In this document: positions 49,330 to 60,188 of the stretch, piece after piece | Layout of the letters: every line of letters begins with the position of its first letter | How positions within the stretch are numbered: position 1 is the first letter of the stretch | NCBI GenBank assembly: GCA_003246265.1 | Contig: QKAU01000002.1 | Coordinates: 84,164-148,163, forward strand | DNA from: Kiritimatiellales bacterium | GTDB taxonomy: Bacteria > Verrucomicrobiota > Kiritimatiellia > Kiritimatiellales > Pontiellaceae | Reading direction: 5' to 3' | DNA length: 64,000 nucleotides | Notes under the pieces: model-generated | The model's database searches: none | The model's input: the letters and a program-made list of their open reading frames with translations, nothing else | What the model was told of the DNA's origin: nothing | Made by a program: the position numbers and the translations under genes

Positions 49330-49905
49330 ATGAACCAGGAAGATGTACTCAAGTTGTTCGAGGAGACGGGGGCCCTGCTTAATGGCCATTTCGAGCTGCG
49401 GTCGGGGTTGCATAGCAACCGGTTTTTCCAGTGCGCCCTGCTGCTGCAATATCCGCGCATCGCCGGGCAGCTCTGCGAGGCCCTGGTCGAGAAGATGAAG
49501 AAGGAGCTCGCCGACCTTGAAGTGGATACGGTCATTGCGCCCGCCATGGGGGGAATAACCATCGGCCACGACGTTGCGCGGGCGCTGGGGGTCCGTTTCA
49601 TCTTCGTGGAGAAGGAGAACAACCAGCTGAAGCTGAGGCGGTTCCAGATCCGCCCTGGGGAGCGCTTCGTGGTGGCGGAAGACGTGGTGACGCGGGGGGG
49701 GCGGGTGCAGGAGACGATCGACATCGTCCAGGCCCACAAAGGCGAGGTCAAGGCGATCGGCATCCTGGTCAACCGGAGCGGGGGAAAGGCCGGGTTCTCC
49801 GTCCCCCTGGTGAGCCTGCTCGATATCGAACCGGTCACCTACGATCCCGCCGACTGCCCGCTCTGCCGCGAGGGGCTGGAACTGGTCCATCCGGGGAGCA
49901 AATAG
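49330..49905 (+). CDS. pyrE: Orotate phosphoribosyltransferase
   Basis: 191 residues. Makes orotidine monophosphate from orotate and PRPP. ETGALLNGHFELRSGLHSNRFFQC (first 35 residues), VIAPAMGGITIGHDVARALG and the PRPP signature VVAEDVVTRGGRVQETIDIV are visible. The last C-terminal residues contain DCPLCREG, an uncommon pair of Cys for this enzyme, which may bind metal or stabilise the fold. ATG 49330 follows AAAGGAG; a longer open frame begins at 49225 but has no supporting motif. Pyrimidine-synthesis partner of pyrB, which is elsewhere in the window. Confidence 0.94.
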   Translation: MNQEDVLKLFEETGALLNGHFELRSGLHSNRFFQCALLLQYPRIAGQLCEALVEKMKKELADLEVDTVIAPAMGGITIGHDVARALGVRFIFVEKENNQLKLRRFQIRPGERFVVAEDVVTRGGRVQETIDIVQAHKGEVKAIGILVNRSGGKAGFSVPLVSLLDIEPVTYDPADCPLCREGLELVHPGSK

Positions 49906-49918
49906 TGGATGCATCGCT

Positions 49919-49947
49919 TTGACTTGGGGGGTATGAAGGGGTAGTTT
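49919..49947 (+). promoter_or_regulatory. Possible promoter before the zinc-ribbon/rnpB unit
   Basis: TTGACT (49919-49924, five of six to the -35 consensus), exactly 17 bases, then TAGTTT (49942-49947, three of six). It lies 34 bases before the chosen start of the coiled-coil gene. Moderate -35, weak -10. Confidence 0.35.
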
Positions 49948-49981
49948 ACGCGCTTTATTTGACATATGAATGGAGGTTGCC

Positions 49982-50692
49982 GTGCCGCATCCGTTGGAAC
50001 CGATCGTTGCGTTGCAGAAAAAGGATCGTAAACTCTTGAAAATCATGCGGGAGCTTCGCGATATCCCGCAACGGAAGAGCGACATCGAGGCCCAGCTGGG
50101 CAGTGCCAGGCAGAAACTGGCTACCGCGCTGGACAGCCGGAAGCACACGGAAGCGCAGCTCAAGGATATCGAACTGGAGATCGAGTCGCTCAAGGAAAGG
50201 ATCGTCAAGTACAAGCAGCAGCAGATGGAGGCCAAGACCAACGACCAGTACCGGGCCTTCGTCAAGGAGATCGGCGTCGTCGAGGGCGATATCAGGAAGC
50301 AGGAGGACCGTGAACTGCTGCTCATGGAGGAGCTGGAAAGGGGCAAGGGGATCGTGGCCGAATGCGAGGAGCGGCTCGACACCGAGAAGGCGGGCATTGC
50401 CGACGAACTGGCCGAACTCGACGCCCGGTCCACCGAGCTGGAAGAACAGCTCGAGCGCCTCAAGCAGGACCGCATGCGCGCCGCCGAACTTTGCGACAAG
50501 CCGCTGCTCCAGAAATACACCCGCATCATGAACAACAAGCGCGACTTCGGCGTGGTGCTGGTGGAGGCGGGCGGATATTGCGGCGGATGCCACATGAAGC
50601 TCCCTCCGCAGGTGATCCACGACGCGCGCAATCCGACCAAGATTGTCGGCTGCAACTTCTGCGGCCGGATTGTCTACAATCCGGAGCCGTAG
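49982..50692 (+). CDS. Coiled-coil protein with C4-type zinc ribbon
   Basis: 236 residues. A long coiled coil (about 8-175) with heptad-like repeats leads to a C-terminal zinc ribbon whose four Cys are in YCGGCHMKLP and GCNFCGRIVY (the CxxC-x(n)-CxxC pair, about 196-228). This is the CT398-like/DUF-type family found beside RNase P RNA in several bacterial phyla. GTG 49982 is chosen because GGAGG lies seven bases upstream; ATG 49970 would leave that site inside the coding region. Its stop is 15 bases before the RNase P RNA, an association that suggests a role in RNA handling, unproven. Confidence 0.85.
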   Translation: MPHPLEPIVALQKKDRKLLKIMRELRDIPQRKSDIEAQLGSARQKLATALDSRKHTEAQLKDIELEIESLKERIVKYKQQQMEAKTNDQYRAFVKEIGVVEGDIRKQEDRELLLMEELERGKGIVAECEERLDTEKAGIADELAELDARSTELEEQLERLKQDRMRAAELCDKPLLQKYTRIMNNKRDFGVVLVEAGGYCGGCHMKLPPQVIHDARNPTKIVGCNFCGRIVYNPEP

Positions 50693-50707
50693 CGGCAGAA
50701 CCCATTT

Positions 50708-51056
50708 AAGCAGGCAGGGTGTACCGGTCGCTTCCGCTTCGGCGGAAAGAGGAAAGTCCGGACTCCGCAGGGCAGGACGTCCCGTGGTCAACGCGGGAAC
50801 CCCTGTGCGATATCGCAGGGGATGGAAAGTGCCACAGAAAGCAAACCGCCCCGCTTCGGCGGGGTAAGGGTGAAAGGGTGGGGCAAGAGCCCACCGCCCC
50901 GAGGGCAACCGAGGGGGCAGGGTAAACCCCGTCCGGAGCAAGATCAAATAGGGAACCGAGGGGCGGCCCGTCCCGCAGGGGTTCCGGGTTGATCGCATAG
51001 ATAAATGACCGGCCCCGCGAGGGGAACAGAATCCGGCTTACCGCCCTGCCTGCCCT
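50708..51056 (+). ncRNA. rnpB: RNase P RNA
   Basis: About 349 bases with the diagnostic conserved regions: GAGGAAAGTCCGGACTCC near 50747-50764, an AGAGCCCACCGCCC region near 50886, and ACAGAATCCGGCTTA near 51027-51041. The ends pair as P1: GCAGGCAGGG (50710-50719) with CCCTGCCTGC (51044-51053), followed by a T run (51056-51061) acting as terminator. Catalytic RNA that trims tRNA 5' leaders. The protein subunit gene is not nearby. Confidence 0.96.
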
Positions 51057-51094
51057 TTTTTACCGCCGCACGAAACCGTTGCGGTCGGTCCAGT

Positions 51095-51775
51095 TCAGGT
51101 TCCCTCAGGGAGCCTGCCTTCGCGGATAACCTGGAAGGCCAGGTGCTCCAGCTCCTTGCTGCTGCCCAGCTCGAGCTTGTTCTTGATGTTGATGCGGTGG
51201 GTGTCGACGGTGTTGCGGCTGATTTTGAGCTTCTTTCCTATGCTGACCGTATCAAGCCCTTCGCCCAGCAGTTTGAAGATGTCCATTTCGCGGTTGGAAA
51301 GCGTGTCCATCGCGGTATGCGGCATCCCGCTGCCGCGTCCGTTGCGCGCATTTTCGATCTTCTTGATGACGGGCGCTTCAAAATAGAGCCGGCCATCGAG
51401 CACGGTGCGGATGGCCAGCTTGAGCTCTTCGCCCGGTGCGGTCTTCATGACATAGCCGGAGGCTCCGGCCATGGCGGTCCGGGAGGCGAAGAGCTTTTCC
51501 TCGGACATCGTGTAGACAAGGATGTGCAGATGCGGATAGCGGGAGTGGACCTTCTGGATCAGATAGGTCCCGTCGGAATCGCACAGCGAAAGATCGATGA
51601 TGGCAATGTCCGGAAGCTCCTCCGCCAGCAGTTCGAGCGCCTGCGTGGCCGACCGGGCCGAGGCGCTGATGCGCAGGTCGGGCTCGGCATTCAGCAGTAT
51701 CTTCAGCCCATCGTGGATGATGGGATGGTCGTCGATGACCATGATGGAACGTTTCTTGGTTTTGGTCCTGCCCAT
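51095..51775 (-). CDS. NarL/LuxR-family response regulator (orphan)
   Basis: 226 residues. A receiver domain (about 9-130) has the acidic pair in MVIDDHP (12-18), the phosphorylation Asp in IIDLSL (about 60), and Lys in MKTA (about 110), then a LuxR-type HTH (TLSNREMDIFKLLGEGLDTVSIG and NTVDTHRINIKNKL, about 160-215). No histidine kinase is next to it; the upstream neighbour on the same strand is a permease. An unlinked kinase or a stand-alone role is possible. The ATG at 51775 has a weak ribosome site. Confidence 0.9.
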   Translation of the reverse strand: MGRTKTKKRSIMVIDDHPIIHDGLKILLNAEPDLRISASARSATQALELLAEELPDIAIIDLSLCDSDGTYLIQKVHSRYPHLHILVYTMSEEKLFASRTAMAGASGYVMKTAPGEELKLAIRTVLDGRLYFEAPVIKKIENARNGRGSGMPHTAMDTLSNREMDIFKLLGEGLDTVSIGKKLKISRNTVDTHRINIKNKLELGSSKELEHLAFQVIREGRLPEGT

Positions 51776-51870
51776 ATGAGCACCGTACCGATGTTGCGGA
51801 ATAACTAGTCGATTATCGCTTGGAAGGGAAGGCCTTTCTTTGACATAAAATTGTATGTATAAGAACTTTG

Positions 51871-52881
51871 TTACCTGTTTTTTTCCGGGGACCGGGGCAA
51901 CATGCCCTTGGCGAGGACCGCGACCAGAAGCAGCGCCCATGCCGTATCCACGGCTCCTCCATGTTCCGCGCAGTGGCAAATCTGCTCCGTCATGCCCAGT
52001 CCGGGGCCGATGAGGTCGACCACATACCCGGCGATCAGCGCACAGGCCGCGAGCACGGCCAGGAACACAGCCAGTTGCCGACGCCCTATGATCTGCCACA
52101 GGGTGGTCAGGGTCGCGGCGTTCGTTGCGGGTCCGGTAATGAGGAATACCATGGCCGCGCCGGGCGAGATGCCGGCCTTGATGAACGCCAGGGCGAGCGG
52201 GACCGACGCGGACGAGCAGACGTAGAGCGGGATTCCGATCAGCAGCATGAGGAGCATCGACCACGGGGAACTGCCAAGGTGGCCGGTAAAATAGTTGTCG
52301 GGTACCAGGGCGCTGATGAGTCCGGAGAGGACGATGCCTAGCACGACGGCGCGGGCGATATCGCGCGGCAGCGTAAGGAATCCGTAGGAGAGCATGCGCT
52401 GCAGGGCGGGCCGCTGGGCCGGTTGGCGGCACTCGGCTTCGCACGGCGCACCTTCCACCTCCTCGGGCGGGGAAACGGCGGCAACGGCGCAGCCGCACGC
52501 GATGCCGGAGAGGAAGGCCGCCAATGCCCGCAGCAGGGCGAAGACCCCTCCCAGCAGGGCGTAGGTGATCATGAGGCTGTCGACCCCGGTCTGCGGTGTG
52601 GAGGCGAGGAACGAGGCGGTGGCGCCGCGGCTTGCGCCATGCTGCCGCAGAGACGCGGCGAGCGGGATGACCCCGCAGGAGCAGATGGGCATGGGCACGC
52701 CCACCAGGGCCGCCTTGACCGCGCCAAGCCATCCCTTCCCGCCCAGATGCCGACGGACGAACTCCTTCGACAGGAGCACCGACAGGACGCCGGCCATCAG
52801 GAAGCCGAAGAGGAGGTAGGGAGCCATCGCCAGCGTCACCTCCCAGATCTCCAAGGCGGCATGTTGCAGGAACCGGTTCAT
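51871..52881 (-). CDS. SO_0444-type Cu/Zn efflux permease
   Basis: 336 residues, eight to ten predicted helices. Homologous in pattern to the DUF318/ArsP-like permease family: MAPYLLFGFLMAGVLSVLLSK, the metal-suggestive PICSCGVIPLA motif (about 66-76), FLASTPQTGVDSL, and YVCSSASVPLALAF and ITGPATNAATLTTL in the second half. A Cys-rich loop (APCEAECRQPAQ) and a CHCAEHGG tail may bind metal. Members export or tolerate divalent metals. Its start overlaps the stop of the upstream esterase gene by four bases (ATGA), so both are co-translated. Confidence 0.85.
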   Translation of the reverse strand: MNRFLQHAALEIWEVTLAMAPYLLFGFLMAGVLSVLLSKEFVRRHLGGKGWLGAVKAALVGVPMPICSCGVIPLAASLRQHGASRGATASFLASTPQTGVDSLMITYALLGGVFALLRALAAFLSGIACGCAVAAVSPPEEVEGAPCEAECRQPAQRPALQRMLSYGFLTLPRDIARAVVLGIVLSGLISALVPDNYFTGHLGSSPWSMLLMLLIGIPLYVCSSASVPLALAFIKAGISPGAAMVFLITGPATNAATLTTLWQIIGRRQLAVFLAVLAACALIAGYVVDLIGPGLGMTEQICHCAEHGGAVDTAWALLLVAVLAKGMLPRSPEKNR

Positions 52882-53666
52882 GATCCACCCCCTTGGAGCT
52901 CTTCGCCGGGGAGAGGTTCAACCGGAAGCCACTCCAATACGCGCCGGATGGCCTGGTCGAAGAATGCCCAGTCGTGGGCCCCGGGATATTCCTCGTAGGT
53001 AGTGTCCAGCCCGGCCGCCGAGGCGGCATCGCGAAACGCGGATGAATCCCGGTAGAGATAGTCTTCCGTGCCCACGCAAAGGTAGAGGCGCGTTCCCGGC
53101 AGTCTGGGCCGGGAGCGCAGTTGGGCGATGAGATCGAATCGGGAACCGGGGACGGCGCCGATATCGCCGAAGACCGCCTCGAACGCCCGGTTGCGGATTT
53201 CGTCCCACTCGTCGTGGATGTGCGCGGCGAGGTCGAGCGACCCCGAGATGGACGCCACGGCCGAAAACCGGCCGGGCCGGGAGAGCGCCAGCTTCATCGC
53301 GCCATAGCCGCCCATGGAAATGCCGGCGACAAAGGTGCGGGCCGGATCGCCGGCCACGTTGAACCAACGCCCGACGAGCGCGGGAAGCTCCTCGTTGATG
53401 AAGCCCCAGTAGTCGGAGCCATGCGCCATGTCGCAGTAGAAGCTCTTGTAGGCGTCGGGCATGACGACGGCCAGGTTGTAATCCTGCGCGTACCGCTCGA
53501 TGGAGGTGCGTCGGCACCATATGGTGTGGTCGTCCGTCAGTCCATGCAGGAGGTAGAGGACGGCGGGCGGTTCTTGCCAAGCCTGGGCATGTTCGGGCAG
53601 GATGACGTTCATGCCCAGCGAAAGGCCGAGCGTCTGGGAATCGAATCGGGTTTCTAGCAAGGCCAT
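52878..53666 (-). CDS. Alpha/beta-hydrolase esterase (S-formylglutathione-hydrolase/tributyrin-esterase type)
   Basis: 262 residues. The nucleophile Ser117 is in GISMGG (115-120), an Asp candidate in VGTEDYLYRDS, and a His candidate in PGAHDWAFFD near 239. The N-terminal VLYLLHGLTDDHTIW is the oxyanion region. Closest known groups are tributyrin esterases and S-formylglutathione hydrolase-like enzymes; a xylan-esterase role is conceivable but not indicated. ATG 53666 has CGGAG upstream. Operon partner of the permease. Confidence 0.85.
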   Translation of the reverse strand: MALLETRFDSQTLGLSLGMNVILPEHAQAWQEPPAVLYLLHGLTDDHTIWCRRTSIERYAQDYNLAVVMPDAYKSFYCDMAHGSDYWGFINEELPALVGRWFNVAGDPARTFVAGISMGGYGAMKLALSRPGRFSAVASISGSLDLAAHIHDEWDEIRNRAFEAVFGDIGAVPGSRFDLIAQLRSRPRLPGTRLYLCVGTEDYLYRDSSAFRDAASAAGLDTTYEEYPGAHDWAFFDQAIRRVLEWLPVEPLPGEELQGGGS

Positions 53667-53755
53667 GCGTCGGTCTCCGGGGCTTGTCGCCAAGGTCAGT
53701 CCCTGCAGTAAAACGGATGGAATCGGCTCTTTCCAAACATATTTGTTTTTTAGTA

Positions 53756-53767
53756 CGTTGCGCAACG
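53756..53767. repeat. 12-base palindrome before the amidase gene
   Basis: CGTTGCGCAACG is a perfect 12-base palindrome seven bases before the amidase ATG, and 90 bases from the start of the divergent esterase. It might be an operator. Confidence 0.35.
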
Positions 53768-53774
53768 AGGATTT

Positions 53775-54749
53775 ATGTACCGGATTACCAGAAAGCTGTT
53801 TCTTTCCCAGATTGTTTTGCTGGCGGGCTGCCGGTCGAAAACCGTGGAAGCCCAGCCCTCCTCAGAAGGGCCGGTCTCCATGGCCTATCTTGCCCGCCTC
53901 TACTCCATGCGCATGACGACGGAGGGCAAGAAAGTGGTTCTGCGCAACAAGTGGAACAGCATCGAGATCGAAACGGACAGCCGCCGCGCATGGGTCAACG
54001 GCACCATGATCTGGCTCCACCACCCGTGCCGGAAGGATGGCCGGGGCTGGGTGATCCAGGAGGTCGACTTCAAGAAGGGCATCGATCCGATCCTGCGCTC
54101 GTACGCCTATCTCGCCGGCCGGATGCCCCGGCTGGTGGTGCTCGATCCCGGCCATGGGGGATCGGACACCGGCGCCATCGGACCCAGCAAGCTCTATGAG
54201 AAGAACGTGGTGCTCGACATTTCCCGCCGCGTGCAGGCGCATCTTGAAAGCCAGAAGATCGCGGTTCGCACCACGCGTTCGGGCGACAGCTTCCCCTCGC
54301 TGCAGCAGCGTTCCGACTATGCCTACAAGGTTTCCGCCGACCTCTTCATCAGCATCCATGCGGATGGGGCGGGGGATCCCTCGGCCAGCGGCGTCGAAAC
54401 CTTCATCACCACCGCCGCCGGATGCGATTCAAGCAACCACTACGGCCAGTCCGGCGACAAGACCGAGCAGCGCAACAACCAGTACGATGCCGCCAACGCC
54501 GTCCTCGGGTTTTCGATCCAGAGCAATCTTCTCAGGAATGCCAAGCGGAGCGACCGCGGCCTTCGCCGTGCGCGCTTCTCGGTCATCAAGAACGCACCCT
54601 GCCCGGCGGCGCTTGTCGAATGCGGATTCGTCACCAATCCCGCCGAGGAATCGCTGCTCAACAGCGCGGACTACCGGGAGGCCGTGGCCCGAGGCATCTC
54701 CAACGGCATCATCGGCTACCTGACGATGGTCAAGCGTACGCGGCGCTGA
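53775..54749 (+). CDS. Lipoprotein N-acetylmuramoyl-L-alanine amidase
   Basis: 324 residues. A lipobox LLAGC gives Cys19 as the probable lipidation site, so the enzyme is membrane-anchored on the outside. The Amidase_3 catalytic domain (about 118-320) has VVLDPGHGGSDTGAIG (first zinc His), KNVVLDISRRV (Glu), SADLFISIHAD (His) and CPAALVECGFVTN (catalytic Glu). A large N-terminal module of about 95 residues (24-117) is not recognised. It hydrolyses the amide between muramic acid and peptide. GAGG precedes the ATG at 53775. Confidence 0.9.
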   Translation: MYRITRKLFLSQIVLLAGCRSKTVEAQPSSEGPVSMAYLARLYSMRMTTEGKKVVLRNKWNSIEIETDSRRAWVNGTMIWLHHPCRKDGRGWVIQEVDFKKGIDPILRSYAYLAGRMPRLVVLDPGHGGSDTGAIGPSKLYEKNVVLDISRRVQAHLESQKIAVRTTRSGDSFPSLQQRSDYAYKVSADLFISIHADGAGDPSASGVETFITTAAGCDSSNHYGQSGDKTEQRNNQYDAANAVLGFSIQSNLLRNAKRSDRGLRRARFSVIKNAPCPAALVECGFVTNPAEESLLNSADYREAVARGISNGIIGYLTMVKRTRR

Positions 54750-54808
54750 AGCGAGGTTTCGCCCGAATTGGGTTGAATGCCGCGCCGTATCGGGTAGGTT
54801 CCCCCTGT

Positions 54809-56552
<1,744 letters not shown>

Positions 56553-56662
56553 CTCATCGCCTGGTCAGGCTTGTCAAGGTGATCATGGGCATGCCCAGGA
56601 AACGGGATCGGCCCTGCCCCCGTCCATGATGAAGAGCCCGTTGTGCTCGGGAAATAAGAAGA

Positions 56663-56739
56663 TGGTCGGGGCGGAGGGATTCGAACCCCCGACCTATTGC
56701 TCCCAAAGCAACCGCGCTACCAGACTGCGCTACGCCCCG
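56663..56739 (-). tRNA. tRNA-Pro (TGG), CCA encoded
   Basis: A 77-base cloverleaf on the minus strand: acceptor CGGGGCG (56739 to 56733) with CGCCCCG, discriminator A and encoded CCA (56665-56663). Anticodon stem GTTGC/GCAAT, loop TTTGGGA gives TGG, reading CCN proline codons. T arm has GGGGGTTCGAATCCC. It stands alone, with about 100 non-coding bases between it and the thiC stop. Confidence 0.95.
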
Positions 56740-56797
56740 ATCGGTGGTGGAAAGGGCGTGGAATATCGGGGATTGCCCCAGTCATGGCAACCCTATT

Positions 56798-59700
56798 CTA
56801 GACCGAAAGCAGCTCCTGCACGTCGTTCCAGCTCAGCGCCTGGCCGAAGTCCGCATCCTTTTCCAGCGTGGCATCGATGACCCGCTGCTTACGCTGCTGC
56901 ATCTGGAGCACCTTCTCCTCGACCGTGCCCCGGGTGATGAGCTTGACGCTGTAGACGGTGTTCTTCTGGCCGATGCGGTGGGCGCGGTCGGTGGCCTGGT
57001 TTTCCACGGCGGGGTTCCACCACGGATCGAAGTGGATGACCATGTCGGCGCCGGTCAGGTTGAGTCCACTGCCGCCCGCCTTCAGGCTGATCAGAAAGAG
57101 GGGGATGGATCGGTCGGCGTTGAACTGGCGTACGCGTTCCTGCCGGTCGGTGGTGGAGCCGTCGAGATAGCAGTAGCGCAGATCGCGCTCCTCGAGCTCG
57201 CGGCGGATGATGGCGAGCATGGAGGTGAACTGGCTGAAGACCAGGATGCGGTGTCCCGCATCGAGCGCCTCGTCCACCAGTTCGAAGAAGAGGTCCATCT
57301 TGGCGGAGGGGAATCCGCTCGCGAGGCCGGGCAGCTTCAGCAGGTCGAGATGGCAGCAGGTCTGCCGCAGCTGGAGCAGGATCTTGAGCACCTCCATGCG
57401 CGACTTGTTGAAGCCCTGGGCATCGACGAGGTCGGAAATCCTGCGCCTTGCGCTTTCAGCCAGCTGGCGGTAGACCTTCGCCTGGTCGCCGCTGAGGGCA
57501 CAGTGGGCGACGCGTTCGATCTTCTCCGGCAGATCCTTGGCCACCTCCTTCTTCAGGCGGCGGAGTAGGAAGGGATGGAGCTTGCGGCGCAGGCGGGACT
57601 GGGCCAGCTCGCCGTCGGGGCCGCCGTTCTGGATCGGCAGTTCATACCGCTCGCGGAAGGCCTGGTGGTGGCCGAGATAGCCCGGGAGCAGGAAATCCAT
57701 GATCGACCACAGATCGGCCACGCTGTTCTCGATGGGCGTGCCCGTCAGTACCAGCCGGTTGACGGCATCGATCTTCTTCACGGCCGCGGCGTTTTGGGTG
57801 GCGCGGTTCTTGATGTGCTGGGCTTCGTCGAGCACCAGCGCGGAAAAGGTATGGTCCATGTACTGGTCGAGGTCGCGGCGGATCAGGGCGTAGGAGGTGA
57901 TGACCAGGTCCATCTGGGCCAACTCCTCCCAGTTTTCGTGCCGTCCCGATCCCTGCATGGCCTGGACGCGGAGGCGGGGCACGAAGCGCGCCGCCTCCTC
58001 CGCCCAATTCTCCACCAGGCTGGTGGGGCATATGATCAGCGAGGGGCGGCCCTGGGCCTCCGGGTTCTCGCGCTGCAGCGAAAGCCAGGCAAGGGTCTGG
58101 AGCGTCTTGCCAAGGCCCATCTCGTCGGCCAGGATGCCGCCCAGGCGCGAGCGTTCGAGGAAGCGCAGCCAGTAGACGCCGCCTTTCTGGTAGTCGCGCA
58201 ACGTACCTTCGAGGGCCTCGTCGAGCGGAACCGGCTCGATGCGGGCATCGCGGTTCTGGGCCAGGGCGCGATCCATCCATTGGGGGGCGGCTTCCACATC
58301 GACGCCGTCGAGGGCGTGGAGCGACGCCTGTACATAGGCCGCATGGATGTCGGCCATGCGGAAGGTGCCTGCCCGTTCACCGGCACCCGTCGCGCAGTCG
58401 CGGAACACGTCGCGGGCGGTTTCGATGGCATCCGTGTCCAGCAGGACGATGCGCCCCTTTTTTTCGACGAAGGCATCGCCCATGTTGATGGCGCGCTGGA
58501 TGTCGGCTTCGTCGAGGCTCGAGCCGCCCTGGGTCTCGAAGTGGTAGCCGACCTCGAAGAAACCGCCGCCTGCCGAGGGATTGATCTGCACCACCGGGAT
58601 GGTCGTCTCCGCCTGCTCCATGAAGGCGGAGACCATGCCGTTGAGCTCGATGCGCCAGCCCATGCGCCGCAGCCGCGGCATGGCCGCGCCGAGGAAGTTC
58701 AGCACCTCGCGGCTGCCCCGTACCGGTGCCAGCAGGTCGCCGCGCCGACCCCGGAACCCGAAGCGGGCGAGAGCTTCCAGCGCCTCCTGTTCGGCCGGCG
58801 GGTTGCGTATCTGGAAATCGAGCAGATCGTCGGGGGAGGGGATGGAGAAGTGGCCGGCGGCCTCCTCCCGCCCGGCCACCAGCTGGACGGAACCGTAGCT
58901 CGCATGGAGGGTGGCGGACAGGTGGGTCTGCGTGCCGTCCACCACCAGGAGGAAACGGGGCGCGGCCGGACTGAGCGAAAGCATCTCCGGCGTGACGCCG
59001 CATTGCACATCCATCATATTTTCGAGCATCGGCAGCTCGTTCCTCATGAAGGCCGGAATGGCGTCGCGAGGAATGCGCACGGGCCCGTCGTAGAGGGGGC
59101 GCAACGGGCCGGGCAGCACCTTGGCGAGCCGGCTGAAGACGCCCTCCTGCAGGATCCATCCCTTCCCCCCGGACACCACGCAGGAGAAATCGCCGCCCGT
59201 CGCGGTTCGCAGCGAAAGCACGAGCTCGCCCGTGGCGGCGTCCAGTTCCTGCCGGACCGAGGTTTCGACGATCGCCTGGTCGTCGACCTCCAGACCGCCT
59301 TCCACGCCACCTTCGTAGAGCGGTTTACCGCCGCACAGTTCAAGGATGTTGATGAAGTCCGACAGGGATGCGTCGAACTTTCCCCGCGCCGGACCTTCGC
59401 AGATGTCCTCGATCACGAAGAGAAGGTTTTCATCAGCCTCCGGAAGCGCAAGGGCGCGGTCCTTGGGGAATTCGTTGAGAGGGATGGCCTTGCCTTCCGC
59501 CTCGACGGAGCAGCGCACGGGCACCGTCTGCGCAGCGAGGTGTTCCCGCCAGCTCTGCTTGAGGGTGATGCGCAGCACGGCGGGGATGCCGGCCGGATCG
59601 CGGGTGTGGTAGGCCGACTCGTCGAATGCCGCCAGGCGCTCGGCACGCCGCTTCTCCTCCTCCATCTTGTCGACGCGATGGGGATCGGCGTATAGGCGGA

Positions 59701-59971
59701 TGGCTTCCAGCCCGAGGGCCACCAGATGGATGCAGATCCTGCCCTCTTCGCGGTTTTCCCTGCAGGGGCAGTGGTTCTCGACCAGGCCGTCCGGGAGCAG
59801 CTCGAACCTGCTGCGCATGCCGCGGATCCCGATGGAGAGCTGGCCGGTCACGAACGGGGGGGCGTATTCAACCTTTTCGACCTTTCCCTTTTCGAAGAGG
59901 GCGGTACCTTCCTTGAACACCTGGTGGCCTGCCCAGTCCTTCAGGATCTTCTGTGTAAATGGTATGTGCAT
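56798..59971 (-). CDS. SWIM-domain SNF2/RapA-type helicase
   Basis: 1057 residues. A SWIM zinc finger is near the N-terminus (C68-x-C70, then C80-x-H82; the CxCx9CxH layout). A long middle region (about 110-590) with no recognised domain has a beta-rich appearance and may be a nucleic-acid-binding platform. The SNF2 ATPase follows: Walker A ILADEMGLGKTLQ near 615, DEAQ box LVLDEAQHIKNRA, then LTGTPIENSV and the C-terminal half with SLKAGGSGLNLTGAD and DRAHRIGQK. Likely a swi2/snf2-type DNA or RNA-polymerase remodeller; SWIM-SNF2 proteins of this size occur in many phyla. Convergent side: tRNA-Pro; upstream side: divergent MscS. Confidence 0.9.
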   Translation of the reverse strand: MHIPFTQKILKDWAGHQVFKEGTALFEKGKVEKVEYAPPFVTGQLSIGIRGMRSRFELLPDGLVENHCPCRENREEGRICIHLVALGLEAIRLYADPHRVDKMEEEKRRAERLAAFDESAYHTRDPAGIPAVLRITLKQSWREHLAAQTVPVRCSVEAEGKAIPLNEFPKDRALALPEADENLLFVIEDICEGPARGKFDASLSDFINILELCGGKPLYEGGVEGGLEVDDQAIVETSVRQELDAATGELVLSLRTATGGDFSCVVSGGKGWILQEGVFSRLAKVLPGPLRPLYDGPVRIPRDAIPAFMRNELPMLENMMDVQCGVTPEMLSLSPAAPRFLLVVDGTQTHLSATLHASYGSVQLVAGREEAAGHFSIPSPDDLLDFQIRNPPAEQEALEALARFGFRGRRGDLLAPVRGSREVLNFLGAAMPRLRRMGWRIELNGMVSAFMEQAETTIPVVQINPSAGGGFFEVGYHFETQGGSSLDEADIQRAINMGDAFVEKKGRIVLLDTDAIETARDVFRDCATGAGERAGTFRMADIHAAYVQASLHALDGVDVEAAPQWMDRALAQNRDARIEPVPLDEALEGTLRDYQKGGVYWLRFLERSRLGGILADEMGLGKTLQTLAWLSLQRENPEAQGRPSLIICPTSLVENWAEEAARFVPRLRVQAMQGSGRHENWEELAQMDLVITSYALIRRDLDQYMDHTFSALVLDEAQHIKNRATQNAAAVKKIDAVNRLVLTGTPIENSVADLWSIMDFLLPGYLGHHQAFRERYELPIQNGGPDGELAQSRLRRKLHPFLLRRLKKEVAKDLPEKIERVAHCALSGDQAKVYRQLAESARRRISDLVDAQGFNKSRMEVLKILLQLRQTCCHLDLLKLPGLASGFPSAKMDLFFELVDEALDAGHRILVFSQFTSMLAIIRRELEERDLRYCYLDGSTTDRQERVRQFNADRSIPLFLISLKAGGSGLNLTGADMVIHFDPWWNPAVENQATDRAHRIGQKNTVYSVKLITRGTVEEKVLQMQQRKQRVIDATLEKDADFGQALSWNDVQELLSV

Positions 59972-60188
59972 GCGATGGCTGGTATCCGTTGGAATCCCCT
60001 CCCTGCGGGAGCGGTCCGCCGATGGAGGAAGAGAACGGTTCTTCTAGCACAACCGCCGGGCGGGGGAAAGGACTCGTGCATGGAAGGTTGTTGACCCGGC
60101 AAGTTCCCTTGCCTCGGAGTCGCCGGAGGCTGTAGGCTGTGCCGAACAGTAGCTGGTCGACCGGCCAGTCGAGCAACGGAGGAAACCG

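Noticed and set aside
51840..51863. Perfect TTGACA followed by TATAAG on the plus strand
   Set aside because: The spacing is only 12 bases, and no plus-strand gene begins downstream; the next genes are on the other strand.
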